A stretch of DNA of 57,387 nt from Thermoplasmata archaeon (GCA_021835025.1 JAKBQY010000021.1:1-57387); one strand, 5' to 3'. Shown: positions 17,963 through 26,537, numbered from the stretch's first letter. Notes: a model not told the origin generated them from the letters alone. Numbers and translations are program-made.

Positions 17963-18496
17963 ATGCACCCTTATGATAAAATAAACACTTTTAGAGAGAG
18001 ATTCATTCCACTCGATAAGGTGTTCAGTGCGGTGGATATAAAGGATGATGATATTATTCTGGATATAGGAGCTGGAACTGGCTTTTATGCCAATACATTT
18101 TCAACCTATTTGAAAAATGGCATTTCGTATGCCGTTGAAATAAATAAGGATGCCATTCAAAATATTAAGGGAAATGTTTATAACAATAAAAATTTGAAAA
18201 TAATTGAAGAAAATGTCTGCAAATTAAATATAAATGGGTTCAACAAGGTATTCTTTTCTAACGTATTTCACGATATCGAATGCAAGGAATATCTATTTAA
18301 TTTGATGGAAAAAAATTCAATGAGGCCATTGAAGGTCATATTAATAGAATTTAACGATAAATCTCCAATAGGTCCGCCGTTTGAAAAAAGAATAATGCAT
18401 GAAAAATTGAAAAAAATATTCGAAGATAAAGGATATACATTTGAAAGTCATCAGGAACTTGAATACAATTACATTGATGTTTATTCTCTTGAATAA
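17963..18496 (+). CDS. class I SAM-dependent methyltransferase
   Basis: 177 residues. Motif I is ILDIGAGTGFYANTF (about residues 29-43), followed by YAVEINKDAI (motif II acidic end) and VFFSNVFHDIE in the post-motif region. The domain is nearly the minimal Rossmann core, so the substrate cannot be told. TTTTATAGTA lies about 25 nt before the ATG (leaderless). Confidence 0.85.
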   Translation: MHPYDKINTFRERFIPLDKVFSAVDIKDDDIILDIGAGTGFYANTFSTYLKNGISYAVEINKDAIQNIKGNVYNNKNLKIIEENVCKLNINGFNKVFFSNVFHDIECKEYLFNLMEKNSMRPLKVILIEFNDKSPIGPPFEKRIMHEKLKKIFEDKGYTFESHQELEYNYIDVYSLE

Positions 18497-18533
18497 AAAT
18501 ATAAATAAAATGAATGCATTTAAACATGATAAG

Positions 18534-18779
18534 ATGAGTGAAGATAACAACGGAAATAGAAATTCAATTAAACCTCTACCCTCAAAGGACATTATAAATG
18601 GTAATTCAAGAAAAAAAATAAATTTCGGAAAATCCCGGATAAGGGGTGAAAAAGGAATGGTTATTGAGCCAGTAAATAATATTAACATACCTATATTTGG
18701 AAAAGGATACGATAAATCCATAATAAAAAAGAAAACCATTGATAAAAAGGACACATATTATTTTGGCATAAAAAAATGA
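18534..18779 (+). CDS. small basic protein, unknown
   Basis: About 81 residues, strongly basic and hydrophilic, with no predicted membrane helix or cysteine; probably disordered in part. The frame stays open upstream to 18441, inside the methyltransferase. However, AATATAAATAAA at 18497-18508 is placed about 26-30 nt before the ATG at 18534, so I prefer that start; the ATG at 18510 is possible. No family recognised. Confidence 0.4.
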   Translation: MSEDNNGNRNSIKPLPSKDIINGNSRKKINFGKSRIRGEKGMVIEPVNNINIPIFGKGYDKSIIKKKTIDKKDTYYFGIKK

Positions 18780-18815
18780 TTTTTGTATATATATTTTCTA
18801 CATAAAAAAAATATA

Positions 18816-19193
18816 ATGAATAGTTATAACCTGATGATAACAATGGTAATGTGTATAATGTATAATTTGAAGTTGAAGGATATTCATCCATCCACAATTT
18901 GTGTATTACTCTCCAAATTTGAGGATTCATTTAATGCCCTTCTGGATGTAATTACATCGCCACTCCCAGAAGAAAGCCTCGAGGAATTTATTGAAAACTA
19001 TGCCAGAACCGATGAAATAATGCCTGAAGATAAAACAGTGGGATTCATAATAATAAATAAAAGTAAAAAAGTTATATCTCTGTCATTTACCCAGAATTTA
19101 GGAATATCAAAAACAAACGTGAATAAAATTGTTGAAAAATACAATAAAATTGGTTTTAAAACAGAGGTAGAATTTCCAAAAACTCCCTATTAA
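18816..19193 (+). CDS. uncharacterised protein of about 125 residues
   Basis: Soluble alpha/beta protein with an acidic centre (LPEESLEEFIENYARTDEIMPEDKT) and a C-terminal strand-helix-strand (VGFIIINKSKKVISLSFTQNLG). The frame opens at 18783, but the TATA-like TATATATATTTT at 18786-18797 puts the transcript start at the ATG at 18816. I do not recognise the family. Confidence 0.6.
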   Translation: MNSYNLMITMVMCIMYNLKLKDIHPSTICVLLSKFEDSFNALLDVITSPLPEESLEEFIENYARTDEIMPEDKTVGFIIINKSKKVISLSFTQNLGISKTNVNKIVEKYNKIGFKTEVEFPKTPY

Positions 19194-19227
19194 AAATACA
19201 TATAAAATTAATAATGGGGTTAAACTT

Positions 19228-19794
19228 TTATTTTCCCATCAAATCTTTTTCTCTTAGCAGTTTAATAAATGCGCGCATCCATTCGGGATGATCCGGCCAT
19301 GCCCTCGCCGACACAAGATTTTTATCAATAACAGCAGCACTATCAATAAATTCTCCACCGGCAATAACAATATCAGGTTTCAGAGCAGGATAAGCCGCCG
19401 TTTTTCTTCCCCTAAGTACTCCGGCAGCTGCAAGCCCAAGTGGTGCATGACATAATTCAGCTACGGGCACATCATGTTTAAAGAAGTATTTCACGATTCT
19501 GATAAAATCCGGATCATTTCTTATATATTCCGGTGCTCTGCCTCCTGGTATGATTAAAGCATCATATTTTGACGGATCAACATCCTTAAATGCAACATCT
19601 GCCTGAATTTTATATCCTAACTTTTCCGTATACGTGTCAAAGCCATCTTCAAAATCATGTACAACAAGCTGTATCTTTTTCCTTTCAGGTGCAGCAATAT
19701 CTACATTAAAGCCCTCCTCCTTCATTCTTTGTAAAGGATACATCACCTCAAGCGATTCCCCTGCATCCCCAGTTAAAATCAAAACTTTTGCCAT
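19228..19794 (-). CDS. DJ-1/PfpI family protein
   Basis: 188 residues of the class I glutamine-amidotransferase-like DJ-1/PfpI fold. The nucleophile elbow is AELCHAPLGL with Cys115-His116; the oxyanion-side segment is ALIIPGGRAPEY. The family includes peptidases, glyoxalases and protein deglycases; the exact activity is not told by sequence. The longest frame starts at 19878, but that part lies in an IS remnant. A TATA-like TTTATATACGG on the minus strand (19821-19831) gives a leaderless start at 19794 (MAKVLIL). Confidence 0.85.
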   Translation of the reverse strand: MAKVLILTGDAGESLEVMYPLQRMKEEGFNVDIAAPERKKIQLVVHDFEDGFDTYTEKLGYKIQADVAFKDVDPSKYDALIIPGGRAPEYIRNDPDFIRIVKYFFKHDVPVAELCHAPLGLAAAGVLRGRKTAAYPALKPDIVIAGGEFIDSAAVIDKNLVSARAWPDHPEWMRAFIKLLREKDLMGK

Positions 19795-19860
19795 ATTAAT
19801 CATATAATATACAGCTTTCCCGTATATAAATATTATTTCTAATGATTTTAACATAATGAG

Positions 19861-20052
19861 GTGGAAATCCCATACCATTTATGTGGGGATGAAATCGAAC
19901 CTTTTTATATCACGGGAGAACATGATTCCTGTCCACTGGTAGATATAATAAAAGAAGGCCGGATCACACATAGCTCCATGTATGCCTGTGGGGAACGCCG
20001 GTAACCGTCTAAGCGGGAAGCTCACCAATTCATTCGTGGGGGGAGTTCACAG
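19861..20052 (+). mobile_element. tnpB 3' end plus omega-RNA-like right end of an IS200/IS605-type element
   Basis: 19861-20004 is open for 47 codons (VEIPYHLCGDEIEP..., ...SSMYACGERR, stop TAA). This resembles the C-terminal tail of TnpB proteins, including the YACG element. It is followed by AAGCGGGAAGCTCACC, AATTCATTCG and GGGGGGAGTTCACA, the conserved 3' tail of such elements. The right end abuts and forms the last codons of the DUF1537 gene on the other strand. The 5' part of tnpB and any tnpA are gone. Confidence 0.6.
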
Positions 20053-20470
20053 TGTCAGCGTCCAAGGTTTTAATTATTTTTAAATATATATCATTATTTC
20101 CAATACTTCCTCCTTTTAATATTACTATTTTATTATTTAGTATTCCACCATGTATCACGCCTATTGAAACCAATGGCATTATAGATTCCTTATTTTCTAT
20201 TGAAATAAATCCTGAAGAATTCAAGAAGAAATACGCAGTATACCCACCACTTAATATAAGCACATCATATTTTTTCAGTTTATCAATAAATTCTGGGGAG
20301 ATGAGACTTTTCCTACTATTTTCTGGAAAATAAAACAGATCTATATTACCAATTTCATCACTCCTATTTTTTATTTTTATATTATTTAATAACAAGAATT
20401 TTATTTGCTGTAATGTTTCTTTTCTTCTCGTTCCAATTATTATTCCACATTTTATTATATAAATCACCAT
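20030..20470 (-). CDS. four-carbon acid sugar kinase-like protein, C-terminal domain (DUF1537)
   Basis: 146 residues that match the nucleotide-binding C-terminal half of DUF1537 kinases (OtnK type, which phosphorylate 3-oxo-tetronate-like acids): LILSGGYTAYFF, then VIHGGILNNKIVILKGGSIGNNDIYLKII. The N-terminal half is the upstream frame 20470-21012; the two meet at TAATG, so translation can couple. The last six residues (VNSPHE) are encoded by the right end of the IS remnant, meaning the insertion replaced the original 3' terminus. Confidence 0.75.
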   Translation of the reverse strand: MVIYIIKCGIIIGTRRKETLQQIKFLLLNNIKIKNRSDEIGNIDLFYFPENSRKSLISPEFIDKLKKYDVLILSGGYTAYFFLNSSGFISIENKESIMPLVSIGVIHGGILNNKIVILKGGSIGNNDIYLKIIKTLDADTVNSPHE

Positions 20471-21012
20471 TATTTATTAAATTTTAAATCTTCAAAGTAT
20501 AATTTTATAAGAATTCCGGAATCAACCGGTATATAATTTTCAGAAATACATTTTAATGTAATTTTTTTTAAATCATTATAATTCCTTGAGTCCATAATTT
20601 TTATTTCATTTACACTATTTTCTGGAATTAATTTTTTTATATTTAATTTATTATTTTCCATTATTGTGAATCCATCTTTAGTAAATCTGTTGTATTCTGG
20701 TATAGTATCAGTAATAATAATTTTTTTATATTTACTTAAAATGGTTAAATATTCTTTTATATTTCCTTTCAAGGTACTATCCATCCTGAATGTGAAGGTT
20801 ACGTCCGTAAACATTTTAATTAATTTATCAAACAATTTTCCGGAATAGCCCGGTTCCGATACCCTTGTTTCCATATCTATTGAAACAAAACCATAATCTT
20901 TTAAATTGATTTTATTTATATTATGGAATGGGATAGTTACAGATCCTTTGCCAATGAGAGACGCAACACCAGAAGCCCCAGTAAGATCATCTGAAAATAC
21001 CACAAATCTCAT
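20470..21012 (-). CDS. four-carbon acid sugar kinase-like protein, N-terminal domain (DUF1537)
   Basis: 180 residues with the substrate-binding half of DUF1537: FSDDLTGASGVA at residues 6-17, SIDMETRV, and FRMDSTLKGN for the KxDSTLRGN motif. Family members are usually one chain of about 400 residues; here the protein stops (TAA) at the base where the C-terminal half starts. Either the kinase works as two chains or it is decaying. An AT-rich TATA-like stretch lies about 23 nt before the ATG. Confidence 0.78.
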   Translation of the reverse strand: MRFVVFSDDLTGASGVASLIGKGSVTIPFHNINKINLKDYGFVSIDMETRVSEPGYSGKLFDKLIKMFTDVTFTFRMDSTLKGNIKEYLTILSKYKKIIITDTIPEYNRFTKDGFTIMENNKLNIKKLIPENSVNEIKIMDSRNYNDLKKITLKCISENYIPVDSGILIKLYFEDLKFNK

Positions 21013-21117
21013 GGTGTTAAATTTTTTTTATATATATAATATATTGCATGCTATAAATTTCATTCATAAATAATGTTTAAATGAATAAATTCTTTAATAT
21101 ATAATTATATATCATCC

Positions 21118-22044
21118 ATGCACAATTACAATGAAATATTTCTTAAATTTACAAGGCGTGAATGGTCAAAATTACGGGATCATATGCCACTAAATGTTAA
21201 CGAATCAGATTTGACATATTTAATGGGACTCAATGAACCTATATCACTAAAAGAGATCAGCGATATCTATTTACCAATATCAAGATTAATAAATCTTCAT
21301 TATAATTCAAACAGAAATCTTCATGCATACAGAGATAATTTCCTAGGTCAAAAATCAATTAAGGTTCCATACATTCTTGGCATTGCGGGAAGTGTATCAT
21401 CCGGAAAAAGCACGACAGCAAGAGTATTGAAAACATTGCTTGAAAGGTCGAGTGAGAAATACAGTGTTGTAATTGTAACAACCGATAATTTTCTTTATCC
21501 AAACAAAATTTTGCGCTTACGAAATATAATGAATAAGAAGGGCTTTCCTGAGAGCTATAATATAAAAACTCTGATTAAGTTTCTGATAGGCTTGAAATCC
21601 GGAATTAAATCTCTGAAAATTCCAGTTTATTCCCATCTTGAATACAATATTTTATCAGGAAAGTATCAGGAAATAAAAGATCCAGACATTGTTATTCTGG
21701 AAGGTTTAAATATATTGCAAAAACAACAGAATGGAACAATGCATATATCTAATTTTCTGGATTTCTCAATATACATTGATGCCTCACTGAATTCATTAAG
21801 AGATTGGTTTGTACAGAGATTTTTGTTATTAAAAAGAACTGCATTTATAAACAAAAATTCCTATTTTAATAATTATGCCCGTATCAGTGACGAAGAGGCA
21901 ATTTTAAAAGCCAGTAGCATATGGAAGGATATTAACGAAAAAAATCTTATAAATAATATACTCCCAACAAAGGGAAGAGCCGATATTATTCTGGAAAAAA
22001 CAAACGATCATTCTGTTAAAAGTATTATGATGAGAAAATTATAA
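21118..22044 (+). CDS. coaA: pantothenate kinase, bacterial type I-like
   Basis: 308 residues. The P-loop is GIAGSVSSGKSTTA (about residues 89-102), followed by VIVTTDNFLYPN, KKGFPESYN and VILEGLNILQ, all hallmarks of type I CoaA. It phosphorylates pantothenate, the first step of CoA synthesis. Most archaea use pantoate kinase and phosphopantothenate synthetase instead. Thermoplasmatales lack pantoate kinase, and a distant type I homologue from Picrophilus torridus has been shown to be an active pantothenate kinase insensitive to CoA. A TATA-like box at about 21093-21101 precedes the ATG. Confidence 0.9.
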   Translation: MHNYNEIFLKFTRREWSKLRDHMPLNVNESDLTYLMGLNEPISLKEISDIYLPISRLINLHYNSNRNLHAYRDNFLGQKSIKVPYILGIAGSVSSGKSTTARVLKTLLERSSEKYSVVIVTTDNFLYPNKILRLRNIMNKKGFPESYNIKTLIKFLIGLKSGIKSLKIPVYSHLEYNILSGKYQEIKDPDIVILEGLNILQKQQNGTMHISNFLDFSIYIDASLNSLRDWFVQRFLLLKRTAFINKNSYFNNYARISDEEAILKASSIWKDINEKNLINNILPTKGRADIILEKTNDHSVKSIMMRKL

Positions 22045-22073
22045 AGACATTTTCTATTAACCTAAAAAAAGAC

Positions 22074-22175
22074 GATTTTTTACTCAGAGTAAACAATTGT
22101 GAAGCATATATTTTAACGGTGTTTTGTATGCACACACCATTTTATGATTAGATAAATTTGTGGTGGTTTTTAGAC
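22074..22175 (+). repeat. interspersed repeat, copy B
   Basis: Second copy of the repeat at 14561-14660, same orientation. The longest uninterrupted match is TAAACAATTGTGAAGCA; further matches are TATATTTTAACGG, GTTTTGTATG and CACAC. It starts about 30 bp after the coaA stop and ends 15 bp before the HAD gene's stop, so it fills the space between two convergent genes. Confidence 0.7.
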
Positions 22176-22189
22176 AATGCCTAATGATG

Positions 22190-22810
22190 TTATGCAATTA
22201 TTTTTCTATTGAATATGTCATATACGTTGTCTGATTCTATTACCACATCTGCATATCTTTTAATATCATTACTATCAGGGTTAAAAGCTATAAATTTCCC
22301 CGACGAAGATTTCATTGACAAATCCATAATTGAGCTTCCGATTGATATTACATTATTCTTTTTATAACCCAGCCTCATCCTCATTTTATTCAACATCAAG
22401 CCTTTTTTTAATGGATCAACATTTTGTATAAATTTTATTCTTCCACCTATTGATTTTATTTCATTTCCAACATATCCATCAAAGCGATACTGTTTTGATA
22501 ATAATTCTGCATATTGTTTTACACCCGTTGTAATGATTATGGCTTTTATTCCATTTTCATGCAATAAACTAACTGTATCATCTATTCCTTCATGTACTTC
22601 TTCATAATTAAATGAATTTATAATAATGTCATTTAATTCAAAATTATCCATGTTTATATTTATTTTATTGTTTAAATTGCTGTATAGATAATTAAAATTA
22701 TAATTGATATTGAAATATGGATTTCTTGAGAGTGCGTTCATTACACTATTCCACGAATTTCTATTTTTTATTAATGTGCTATCCATATTAAATGCTACCA
22801 TAGTAATCAT
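22190..22810 (-). CDS. HAD-superfamily protein lacking catalytic aspartates
   Basis: 206 residues with the phosphoserine-phosphatase-like HAD layout: motif I at residues 7-13, motif II IITTGVKQY, a motif III lysine (DPLKKG) and motif IV GSSIMDLSM. Two key acids are replaced: the nucleophile Asp of DxDST is Asn8 (FNMDST), and the first Asp of the GDxxxD motif is Ser. The rest of the fold is intact and the frame is clean, so this looks like a pseudoenzyme or a HAD with altered chemistry. GGAGGTG lies just before the ATG at 22810, which is unusually bacterial-like for this window. Confidence 0.75.
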   Translation of the reverse strand: MITMVAFNMDSTLIKNRNSWNSVMNALSRNPYFNINYNFNYLYSNLNNKININMDNFELNDIIINSFNYEEVHEGIDDTVSLLHENGIKAIIITTGVKQYAELLSKQYRFDGYVGNEIKSIGGRIKFIQNVDPLKKGLMLNKMRMRLGYKKNNVISIGSSIMDLSMKSSSGKFIAFNPDSNDIKRYADVVIESDNVYDIFNRKIIA

Positions 22811-22939
22811 ATATACACCTCCTTCCCTTTTTAACTATTTTTATCAATAAATAGAATAAAAACTTTCCTATATATAAATTCATTTTTCTATATAGTTATG
22901 TATGAATTTAGATTTCATACATTTTCAAATATTGTCATT

Positions 22940-23039
22940 TTTTAGTTGACTGTTAAAGGAATCCTAACATGAAATTGTTTTCGAAGCTTTGCATTAATCA
23001 AAAAAGAACTCTAAATACAATGAAAAAAATCAACTAAAA
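22940..23039. repeat. possible mini-element with 10-bp inverted ends
   Basis: TTTTAGTTGA (22940-22949) and its exact reverse complement TCAACTAAAA (23030-23039) bracket about 100 bp with no open frame. This is the form of a MITE-like element, but a 10-bp AT-rich inverted repeat can arise by chance and no target duplication is obvious. Confidence 0.3.
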
Positions 23040-23095
23040 CTTGGTAATTCCTGTTTTCAATAAAACTTATATATAACAAATTACTATTATTTTTT

Positions 23096-23953
23096 ATGTA
23101 CCCAGACAAATTTCAATATTTTACACCTGGAGATATAGCTAGCCTTGAAGAGCTTTTGGATAAATACAGGGACGATTCAAAAATTCTGGCTGGAGGTCAA
23201 AGCATAATTCCATTATTAAAGATGAGATTTACCTCCATACCGAATATTATAGATATTTCAAATATTAAGGGACTAAACTTTATAGAATTAAACGATGACC
23301 TTGAAATAGGCCCAATGGCTAGAACTGCCGAAGTTGCAGCAAGTAATATTGTTGCCATGAATTGTCCACTTTTATTTGATGCAGCTGGCAAAGTGGCTGA
23401 TCCACAGGTTAGAAATATGGGAACCGTTGGAGGTGATATATGTGAGGCTGATCCAAGAAATGATATGCCCGCAGTGATGCTTGCATTGAATGCCGATTTT
23501 GAAATTACAAATTCCAGCGGTAAAAGAACAGTAAATTCAACAGAATTTTTCAAGGATGCATACACCACTGCACTGGATTCAAATGATATACTTACAAAAA
23601 TAAGCATAAAAAATATTGGATACCATGGCAAATATTTTAAATTTACAACGATGGCCAGTGATTTTGCATTGTTTGCAGTTGCAATAAACATGAAATTGAA
23701 TTCTGATGAAACTGTAAAGGACATAGGCATAGGTCTTACTAATGTGTCATCAACCGCGGTTAAGGCAAATGAAGTTGAAGCCTATCTTAAAGGTAAAAAA
23801 ATAGATGAAAAAATATCAGAAGAGGCATTCAGTAAACTTTTAAATATGATTGAACTGGATGACGATTATAATGGTACAAAGGAAGAAAAGCAGAAGATTC
23901 TGAAGAAAATCTTTGTAAACGGTTTAAAAGAAGTATATGGTGATTCAAAATGA
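23096..23953 (+). CDS. molybdenum hydroxylase FAD subunit (CoxM/CutB-like)
   Basis: 285 residues, medium subunit that passes electrons from iron-sulfur clusters to FAD. Both FAD motifs are visible: LAGGQSIIPLLKMR (about residues 35-48) and VRNMGTVGGDICEADPRND (about 103-121). First gene of a three-gene M-S-L operon. The TATA-like CTTATATATAAC at 23066-23077 is centred 25 nt before the ATG. It overlaps the small subunit by 4 nt. Confidence 0.9.
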   Translation: MYPDKFQYFTPGDIASLEELLDKYRDDSKILAGGQSIIPLLKMRFTSIPNIIDISNIKGLNFIELNDDLEIGPMARTAEVAASNIVAMNCPLLFDAAGKVADPQVRNMGTVGGDICEADPRNDMPAVMLALNADFEITNSSGKRTVNSTEFFKDAYTTALDSNDILTKISIKNIGYHGKYFKFTTMASDFALFAVAINMKLNSDETVKDIGIGLTNVSSTAVKANEVEAYLKGKKIDEKISEEAFSKLLNMIELDDDYNGTKEEKQKILKKIFVNGLKEVYGDSK

Positions 23954-24438
23954 TGGTAAATATTAGGGTAAATGGGAAACAATATAAGAAGGATATTGAG
24001 CCAAGACTACTACTCGTAAATTTTCTCAGGGATGAACTGAATCTTACAGGAACACATATAGGATGTGACACATCAAACTGTGGTGCATGTACAGTCTTGA
24101 TGGATGGAAAATCGGTAAAATCATGTACCGTTCTTGCAATGCAGGCAAATAATCATGAAATTACAACCATAGAGCATGAGGACCCTGAACTGAATGCAAT
24201 AAAAGATGCCTATGTTGAAGAGCAGGGACTTCAGTGTGGTTTTTGCACTCCAGGCATGATTATGGAAACATTCTATCTTTTAAAGGATGCAGGGAATAAG
24301 GATGTGGATGATGATTATATAAAAAAGAAACTCAGTGGAAATCTTTGCAGATGTACAGGTTATAGAAGCATAATAGATTCAATAAAAAAAGCGAATGAAA
24401 AAATAAGGGAAAAGGAGGAGATTCATGTATCTAGATAG
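23950..24438 (+). CDS. molybdenum hydroxylase 2x[2Fe-2S] subunit (CoxS/CutC-like)
   Basis: 162 residues. The plant-type [2Fe-2S] site is GCDTSNCGACTVL plus a later Cys (KSCTVLA); the all-helical second [2Fe-2S] domain has QCGFCTPGM and NLCRCTGYRSI. Carries electrons from the molybdenum site to the FAD subunit. The start is ATG 23950 or the next codon, ATG 23953. It overlaps the large subunit by 14 nt. Confidence 0.93.
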   Translation: MMVNIRVNGKQYKKDIEPRLLLVNFLRDELNLTGTHIGCDTSNCGACTVLMDGKSVKSCTVLAMQANNHEITTIEHEDPELNAIKDAYVEEQGLQCGFCTPGMIMETFYLLKDAGNKDVDDDYIKKKLSGNLCRCTGYRSIIDSIKKANEKIREKEEIHVSR

Positions 24439-26437
24439 ATTTGTAAATGGCAAGGGTCAATATATAGATGATTTGAAGTTTCCCGGAATGCTTTACATGT
24501 CTGTTGTGAGAAGTCCATATGCCCATGCTAAAATTAAAAAAATTAATGGTGGGCTTAACGCCTCCGAAGTAAAGGGTTTTTACAATATGAAGGATAATGA
24601 TAATGCCGAGCCAATATTTGCTATTAATGAGGTCAGGTATGTTGGCCAGCCGGTAGCAGCGGTTTTCTCGGAAAATAGATATGAAAGTGAAGATCTTATC
24701 AGCAGTGTTGAGGTTGATTACGAACCTCTTAACGATGCCGTGACAAGCATAGAAATGGCATTAAAAAGCAAACCTATATTTGGATTAAAAAATAATATAC
24801 TTTCAACGGACGAAACAGGTAAAACATTTGATGAGGGAGATGTGGAACATGATGTTAAGGTAACAGATTCTATAGATATTGGAAGGGTACTGGCAAATCC
24901 AATGGAAACAAGGGGAATAATAGCGGATTATAGAAACGGCATTTTACACATATATGTTTCATCCCAGTCCATACATAGATTAAAAAACTATTTTGTAAAA
25001 TCATTAAAGCAATTTGGCATTTCAGAAAACAACATAGTCGTGCATCACGTAGATACTGGAGGTGCATTTGGCCTTAAGGCTGCTATGTATCCTGAATATA
25101 TTGCTGCATGCTATGCCTCCATTAGGTATAAAAAACCAGTAAAATGGATAGAAACAAGGACGGAACATATAAATTCAGCCCACGGCGGAAGAGGTATAAG
25201 GGCAGATATAACATTATACGCAAAAAAAGATGGAAAAATAACAGGATTAAAAGGAGATGTTTACATAGATAATGGTGCATATTATGTTGACACGGCATCA
25301 GATGATTTGGGAAATGTTATACACCTTATGACAGGCCCATATAAAATTGAAAAGGCACATCTATATGGTCATTATGTTTTGACCAACAAATCATTGAATG
25401 GCTGGTATCGTGGAGCTGGAAAACCAGAAGCAGGAATAGTAATGGAAAGAATGGTAGACCTTCTTGCGGATAAGCTTAATATGGACATGGCAGAAATAAG
25501 AATGAAAAATGTAATAGACGCACCATTCAAATCTCCACTTGGACTAGAATTCAAAACACCTGCAAAAACACTATTTGAAAATGCCTTGAAATATTTTGAC
25601 TATGAAAAAAAGGTAAAGGAAAAAAATGTTGGTATAGCTCTTTTTATGCTCGATCAGGACGCTGCACCTGGTGAAACATGCAGACTTATTGTAAAGAATG
25701 GAATCATTCACGTTTACTTTGGTGGTGATGTTCATGGGCAGGGCCACGAACTGTTTGCAAGAAGTATTTTAAAGGAGGCGCTTGCCGTAGATGAAAACAA
25801 CGTAACTCTTGAGCTTCCGGACACTGAAATCCTTAAAGAAGGTGTTGGCACTTGGGGATCACGATCTGCCATAATTCATGGTTCTGTTCTTTTAAAAACA
25901 GCTGAATTGCTCAAGAATGATGTGATTAAGAAATTTGGTAAATATGACAAGGACCTCCTGTTGAATAATGAATTTGATGAATACTATTACTATAAGGTGG
26001 ATTATAATGAATACACCCCTAATTTCAATATGGTTATCTCAGATCCATATGTTCCCGGCTCGATTAAAATATATTCATACTATGACATGGGAAAGATATT
26101 AAATGAAAAAAATATAATGGGGCAGATAGAAGGTGGAGCTATCCAGGCCATAAGCGAGGTTTTATGTGAAACAATAAGATATTCCGATGATGGTAATGGC
26201 CAGGTATTAACCACAAATATAGCGGATGCCGGAGTTCTCACGGCTGATAAAATGCCAGAATTCCATACGAAGCTTGTTGAGACCCCTTCTGAATTCATAG
26301 ATAAGGCAAAGGGAGTTGCAGAATCACCATCCACAGGAATACCAATTGCACTTGCAAGATCCATAGAAGTCCAGTTAAATACAAGAATCAATAAATTCCC
26401 AATAGATAAACCCGAACTTTTCAATGGAGTTCTTTAA
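24425..26437 (+). CDS. molybdenum hydroxylase large subunit (CoxL/CutA-like, form II motif)
   Basis: Catalytic subunit binding the molybdenum-pterin cofactor. GGAFGLKAAM, GQGHELFARS and the C-terminal Glu633 (GVAESPSTG) are the cofactor and catalytic-base regions. The active-site loop is WYRGAGK (residues 327-333), the form II type (AYRGAGR). True CO dehydrogenases of form I have AYXCSFR. With 670 residues it is shorter than CoxL (about 800). An aldehyde oxidoreductase, such as the glyceraldehyde enzyme of nonphosphorylative Entner-Doudoroff archaea, is a reasonable alternative to CO oxidation. GGAGGAG precedes the ATG. Confidence 0.88.
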   Translation: MYLDRFVNGKGQYIDDLKFPGMLYMSVVRSPYAHAKIKKINGGLNASEVKGFYNMKDNDNAEPIFAINEVRYVGQPVAAVFSENRYESEDLISSVEVDYEPLNDAVTSIEMALKSKPIFGLKNNILSTDETGKTFDEGDVEHDVKVTDSIDIGRVLANPMETRGIIADYRNGILHIYVSSQSIHRLKNYFVKSLKQFGISENNIVVHHVDTGGAFGLKAAMYPEYIAACYASIRYKKPVKWIETRTEHINSAHGGRGIRADITLYAKKDGKITGLKGDVYIDNGAYYVDTASDDLGNVIHLMTGPYKIEKAHLYGHYVLTNKSLNGWYRGAGKPEAGIVMERMVDLLADKLNMDMAEIRMKNVIDAPFKSPLGLEFKTPAKTLFENALKYFDYEKKVKEKNVGIALFMLDQDAAPGETCRLIVKNGIIHVYFGGDVHGQGHELFARSILKEALAVDENNVTLELPDTEILKEGVGTWGSRSAIIHGSVLLKTAELLKNDVIKKFGKYDKDLLLNNEFDEYYYYKVDYNEYTPNFNMVISDPYVPGSIKIYSYYDMGKILNEKNIMGQIEGGAIQAISEVLCETIRYSDDGNGQVLTTNIADAGVLTADKMPEFHTKLVETPSEFIDKAKGVAESPSTGIPIALARSIEVQLNTRINKFPIDKPELFNGVL

Positions 26438-26537
26438 ATTTTTTATTTAAATATTTTATAATTTAAATATATTATTATAAATATATTGTTATATTGCTGT
26501 AAGTTGCTTTTTTATGGTTTAATATCCTCATTATTGG

